The translations under genes were made by a program, and so were the position numbers. This document shows, piece after piece, positions 4,157 to 7,717 of a stretch of DNA of 7,717 bases (position 1 is the stretch's first letter; each line of letters begins with the position of its first letter). The stretch comes from Bradyrhizobiaceae bacterium (GTDB lineage: Bacteria; Pseudomonadota; Alphaproteobacteria; Rhizobiales; Xanthobacteraceae). The notes under the pieces were generated by a model. The model did not search any database. It worked only from the letters and a program-made list of their open reading frames with translations, and was not told the origin of the DNA. The stretch spans positions 1 through 7,717 of the forward strand of contig JAEULX010000211.1 of NCBI GenBank assembly GCA_016793685.1, given 5' to 3'.

Positions 4157-6064
4157 CCTCTTACCCGACGCGATCTCATCCGCAGCACCGCCCTGGCCGT
4201 CGCAACGCCGGCGCTGACGACCTTCGGCGCGCCTAGCCGCCTGATCGCAGCTCCCGCGCAAGAGGGCGGCGCCGAGGGCGCGGGGCCCGTATTCCGCCAC
4301 GGCCTGTCGCTGTTCGGCGATCTCAAATACCCCGCCGACTTCAAACATTTCGACTATGTCAATCCGGCCGCCCCGAAAGGCGGCGTGGTGCGCCAGAGCG
4401 CGCAGGGCACCTACGACAATTTCAATTTCGTCGTCGCCGGGGTGAAGGGGTCGCTCGCCGCCGGCGTCGAGCTCATTTACGATTCATTAATGATTCCGGC
4501 TCTCGACGAAGTGTCGACGGAATATGGCCTCATCGCCGAGGGCGCGAGCTACCCGGACGACTTCAGTTCCGTCACCTACCGGCTGCGGCAAGGCGCGCGC
4601 TGGCATGACGGCAAGCCGGTGACGCCGCAGGACGTCATGTTTTCCTTCGAGGCGTTCCGCAAGCATTATCCCCAACTCGCGGCCTACTACCGGCACGTCG
4701 TGAAAGCCGAGCAGACCGGCGAGCGCGACGTCACGTTCTGGTTCGACCAGCCGGGCAATCGCGAACTGCCGCATATCGTCGGCCAGCTCAACGTGCTGCC
4801 GCAGCACTGGTGGGAAGGCACGGACAAGGCGGGGAACAAGCGAGACATCGGCGCGACGACCCTCGAAGTGCCGCTCGGCGGCGGCGCCTACCGCATCAAG
4901 GATTTCGTCGCCGGCCGGTCGATCTCCTATGAACGCGTGCCGGATTACTGGGCCAAGGATTTGCCGGTGAATGTCGGCCGCGACAATTTCGACGAGATCC
5001 GCTTCGAGTATTTTCGTGACACCACGGTCGCGCTCGAAGCCTTCAAGGCCGACCATACGGACTGGCGCATCGAGACCAGCGCAAAGAACTGGGCGACCGC
5101 CTACGACTTCCCGGCAGTCCAGGATAGGCGGGTCGTGCTCGAGGAATTCCCGGTCCGCAGCGTCGGGGTCATGCAGGCGTTCGCGTTCAACATCCGGCGC
5201 GACAAGTTCAAGGACAGCCGCTTGCGCCGCGCGTTCAATTTCGCCTTCGACTTCGAGGAGATGAACAAGCAGATCTTCTTCGGCCAATACACGCGTATCG
5301 CCAGCTATTTCGAAGGAACCGAGCTCGCCTCCTCCGGCCTGCCGGCGGGCCTCGAGCTCGAGATATTGGAAACGGTGCGCAACGACGTGCCGCCCGATGT
5401 CTTCACCACGCCCTACACCAATCCGGTCGGCGGCAATCCGCAGGCGGTGCGCGCCAACCTGCGCACCGCCGTGCAGCTGCTGCGCGAAGCCGGCTACGAA
5501 GTGCGCAACCAGAAGCTCGTCGACGCGAAGACCGGCGAGCCTTACGCGGTCGAATTCCTTGCCGCCGATCCGAGCACCGAGCGCTTCATCCTGTTCTACA
5601 AGCCCTCGCTCGAGCGCCTCGGCATCACCGTCAACGTGCGCACGGTCGATGACGTGCAGTTCGAGAACCGGCTGCGGCAGTGGGACTTCGATATCATCAC
5701 CGCGGTCTGGTACGAGTCGCTCTCGCCCGGCAACGAGCAACGCGGCTACTGGGGCTCGGAGGCCGCCGACCAGCCGGGGTCGCGCAACCTGATCGGCATT
5801 CGGAATGCGGCGATCGACAAGCTGATCGACCGGGTGATCTTCGCGAAGAATCGCCCCGAGCTGGTGGCCGCGACCCGGGCGCTCGACCGCGTTCTGCTGC
5901 ACCACAACTACGTCGTGCCGCAATGGACCTATGGACAGCAGCGGACGGCGCGCTGGGACCGCTTCGGCCGGCCGAAGAAATTGCCGGAATACGGCATATC
6001 GGCGTTCCCGACCATCTGGTGGTGGGATGCGGCCTTGGCGGCGAAAGCGAGCGGCCGGTCGTGA
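4154..6064 (+). CDS. yejA: ABC transporter periplasmic solute-binding protein, YejA-like (family 5)
   Basis: This is the periplasmic receptor of a peptide-type ABC importer (SBP_bac_5 family). YejA of enterobacteria captures oligopeptides and microcin C for the YejBEF transporter. The 636-residue protein starts with a twin-arginine signal (TRRDLIR, Arg5-Arg6; hydrophobic 12-24; likely cleavage after APA at 33-35). Mature motifs typical of YejA follow: FGDLKYPADFKHFDYVNP (54-71), APKGG (73-77), ARWHDGKPVT (148-157), RVPDYWAKDLPVNVGRDNFD (261-280), KNWATAYDFP (311-320), the AFDFEEMNK segment (364-372) and RALDRVLLHHNYVVPQW near the C-terminus (575-591). The length fits the family. The start is TTG at 4154, supported by GGAG seven bases upstream (4143-4146) and by the signal peptide beginning there; no upstream in-frame start is needed. 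It overlaps the next gene by four bases. The ligand is not certain: peptides are most likely, and short acyl-peptides or opines are possible. Confidence 0.9.
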   Translation: MPLTRRDLIRSTALAVATPALTTFGAPSRLIAAPAQEGGAEGAGPVFRHGLSLFGDLKYPADFKHFDYVNPAAPKGGVVRQSAQGTYDNFNFVVAGVKGSLAAGVELIYDSLMIPALDEVSTEYGLIAEGASYPDDFSSVTYRLRQGARWHDGKPVTPQDVMFSFEAFRKHYPQLAAYYRHVVKAEQTGERDVTFWFDQPGNRELPHIVGQLNVLPQHWWEGTDKAGNKRDIGATTLEVPLGGGAYRIKDFVAGRSISYERVPDYWAKDLPVNVGRDNFDEIRFEYFRDTTVALEAFKADHTDWRIETSAKNWATAYDFPAVQDRRVVLEEFPVRSVGVMQAFAFNIRRDKFKDSRLRRAFNFAFDFEEMNKQIFFGQYTRIASYFEGTELASSGLPAGLELEILETVRNDVPPDVFTTPYTNPVGGNPQAVRANLRTAVQLLREAGYEVRNQKLVDAKTGEPYAVEFLAADPSTERFILFYKPSLERLGITVNVRTVDDVQFENRLRQWDFDIITAVWYESLSPGNEQRGYWGSEAADQPGSRNLIGIRNAAIDKLIDRVIFAKNRPELVAATRALDRVLLHHNYVVPQWTYGQQRTARWDRFGRPKKLPEYGISAFPTIWWWDAALAAKASGRS

Positions 6065-7717
6065 GCCGACGGAACGCGGACGGCGCGCCTCACCCGACCT
6101 CCGCTTGCGTGGAGAGGAAGCCTGGGCTTGTTCCGCTGCTGGAAGAGCGGAGGCTCCTGACGCGGCGCGACGCGCTCGTGCTTGCAGCCGGGGCGGCTGC
6201 GCTGGCTTGCGAAGTCAGCCCCGGACTTGTCGGTCGCGCGCACGCCGCCGACGGCGACGAACGTCACGGCATGTCGGCGTTCGGGGACCTGAAATACCCG
6301 GCGGACTTCCGCCATTTCGACTACGTTGAACCGCGTGCGCCGAAAGGCGGCGTCTTCTCCCAGGTCGGATCGACGCGGCAGTACAACCAGAATTTCCTCA
6401 CCTTCAATTCGCTGAACGCCTACATCCTCAAGGGCGACGGCGCCCAAGGAATGGAGCTCACCTTCGCGAGCCTGATGGCGCGCGCCTCCGATGAACCCGA
6501 CGCGATGTACGGGCTGGCCGCACGCGCGGTCGCGGTCGCGCCGGACGGCCTGACCTATCGCTTTTTCCTGCGCCCGGAAGCACGCTTCCACGACGGCAGC
6601 CGCATCCTCGCCGCCGACGTCGCATTCTCGCTCACGACCCTCAAGGAAAAGGGCCACCCGATCATCCACCAGCTCCTGCGGGACATGACCGAGGTCGAGG
6701 CGGTCGGCGAGGAAACGGTGGCGGTGCGTTTCGCCCCGAAGCGCGGGCGCGACGTACCGTTGTTCGTCGCCGGCCTGCCGATCTTTTCCCGCGCCTATTA
6801 CGCGAACCGTCCCTTCGATGAATCGACCCTCGACGCACCGCTCGGGTCCGGTCCCTATAAGGTCGGGCGCTTCGAGGTGGGACGCTATATCGAATATGAG
6901 CGCGTGCGCGACTGGTGGGGCACGAACCTGCCGGTCAACGTCGGCCAGAACAATTTCGACACGGTGCGCTACGAATTCTATCGCGATCGCGACGTCGCCT
7001 TCGAAGGCTTCACCGGGCAGAGCTATCTGTTTCGCGAGGAATTCACCTCCCGCGTCTGGGCGACCCGCTACGATTTTCCGGCGATCCGCGATCACCGCGT
7101 CAAACGCGAGGTGCTGCCCGACGAAACGCCGTCCGGCGCGCAAGGCTGGTTCATCAATACCCGGCGCGAGACGTTCCGCCATCCGAAGCTGCGCGAAGCG
7201 CTGAACTACGCCTTCGATTTCGAATGGACCAACAAGTCGCTGATGTACGACTCCTACCAGCGCACCCATTCGGTATTCCAGAACTCCGACATGATGGCGA
7301 AGGGCCCCCCGAGCAGCGAAGAACTCGCCCTGCTGGAGCCGTTTCGCGGACGGGTTCCGGATGAAGTATTCGGCGAGCCGTTCGTGCCGCCGGTATCGGA
7401 CGGCTCCGGACAGGATCGCGCGCTGTTGCGCAAGGCGGCGCAGCTGCTCAAGGAGGCGGAGTTTCCGATCAAGAACGGACGGCTCGTCGATGCGCGCGGC
7501 AAGCGGGTGACGATCGAATTCCTGATCGACGAGCCGACCTTCCAGCCGCACCACATGCTGTTCATCAAGAACCTCAACCTGCTCGGCATCAATGCTTCGC
7601 TGCGCATGGTCGATCCGGTGCAGTACCGCGCGCGGGTCAATGATTTCGACTTCGATCTGACGGTGCAGCGCTTCAGCTTCTCAACCCTTCCCGGCGAAAC
7701 GCTGCGCTCGTATTTCT
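6061..7717 (+). CDS. Second YejA-like solute-binding protein, partial (runs off the window)
   Basis: This is a paralogue of the preceding gene and presumably a receptor for the same or a sister peptide importer. The frame is open from GTG at 6061 to the window end (552 codons visible; roughly the last 80 residues of a family-length protein are missing). The GTG overlaps the previous stop as GTGA, suggesting translational coupling. There is a twin-arginine signal (TRRDALV, Arg35-Arg36) followed by an Ala-rich core and likely cleavage near AHA (60-62). Shared motifs are FGDLKYPADFRHFDYVEP (74-91), APKGG, ARFHDGS, LGSGPYKVGRF, DWWGTNLPVNVGQNNFD and YAFDFEWTNKS. The middle and C-terminal parts differ clearly from the first copy, so the duplication is old. 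The start is uncertain: GTG at 6061 gives a long 34-residue stretch before the arginine pair, and GTG at 6109 is an alternative but lacks a ribosome binding site. yejB/yejE/yejF-type genes would be expected downstream. Confidence 0.88.
   Translation, partial: MSRRNADGAPHPTSACVERKPGLVPLLEERRLLTRRDALVLAAGAAALACEVSPGLVGRAHAADGDERHGMSAFGDLKYPADFRHFDYVEPRAPKGGVFSQVGSTRQYNQNFLTFNSLNAYILKGDGAQGMELTFASLMARASDEPDAMYGLAARAVAVAPDGLTYRFFLRPEARFHDGSRILAADVAFSLTTLKEKGHPIIHQLLRDMTEVEAVGEETVAVRFAPKRGRDVPLFVAGLPIFSRAYYANRPFDESTLDAPLGSGPYKVGRFEVGRYIEYERVRDWWGTNLPVNVGQNNFDTVRYEFYRDRDVAFEGFTGQSYLFREEFTSRVWATRYDFPAIRDHRVKREVLPDETPSGAQGWFINTRRETFRHPKLREALNYAFDFEWTNKSLMYDSYQRTHSVFQNSDMMAKGPPSSEELALLEPFRGRVPDEVFGEPFVPPVSDGSGQDRALLRKAAQLLKEAEFPIKNGRLVDARGKRVTIEFLIDEPTFQPHHMLFIKNLNLLGINASLRMVDPVQYRARVNDFDFDLTVQRFSFSTLPGETLRSYF

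Noticed and set aside
4487..5923. Long minus-strand open frame (478 codons) opposite the first solute-binding gene
   Set aside because: It is an antisense shadow typical of GC-rich coding DNA. The + strand protein has clear family motifs throughout, and the minus translation is rich in repetitive Arg/Val/Asp/Glu without a recognisable domain.
5929..7554. Long minus-strand open frame (541 codons) opposite the second solute-binding gene
   Set aside because: The + strand encodes an unmistakable YejA-like protein. The antisense frame arises from codon bias and has no motif or ribosome binding site.
1..7717. CRISPR array, insertion sequence, tRNA or attachment site
   Set aside because: I see no regularly spaced direct repeats, transposase motifs, terminal inverted repeats with target duplication, or tRNA T-loop/anticodon pattern.

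Overview
The window looks like chromosomal DNA of a GC-rich alphaproteobacterium of the Rhizobiales (Hyphomicrobiales), probably near the Bradyrhizobium/Rhodopseudomonas/Xanthobacteraceae side. This rests on a CycM-type membrane-anchored cytochrome c transcribed divergently from kdsB-pheA, on tandem YejA-like solute-binding proteins next to it, and on an sRNA that resembles the alphaproteobacterial suhB/MmgR family. No database search was possible, so all family assignments come from reading motifs.

Layout from left to right. Bases 1-1020 carry no convincing protein gene. They contain one perfect DnaA box (425-433) with a near-match at 535-543, and a compact small RNA gene (about 626-720, + strand). 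The sRNA has its own promoter, two 5' stem-loops, an exposed CCTCCC core and a strong Rho-independent terminator. Bases 3070-1021 form a leftward block of kdsB (CMP-Kdo synthetase, LPS synthesis), pheA (prephenate dehydratase, phenylalanine synthesis) and a 109-residue protein of unknown function. Bases 3071-3232 are a divergent promoter region with an 8-bp inverted repeat overlapping the kdsB -35 element, and a hairpin in the predicted cycM leader. Bases 3233-3976 (+) encode the cytochrome c, which carries an unusual Ala/Pro-rich repeat tail and is followed by a hairpin terminator. From 4154 to the right edge are two tandem, translationally overlapping periplasmic solute-binding proteins of the YejA type, both with twin-arginine signal peptides. 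The second is cut by the window edge, and permease/ATPase genes (yejB, yejE, yejF type) would be expected beyond it.

The protein genes are mostly core cell-envelope, amino-acid, respiratory and peptide-uptake functions. I see no mobile element, CRISPR array, tRNA or rRNA. The most interesting parts are the sRNA locus in the 1-kb non-coding stretch, the operator-like inverted repeat between kdsB and cycM, the cytochrome tail repeats and the duplicated solute-binding proteins. I do not see clear evidence of an entirely new multi-gene system.
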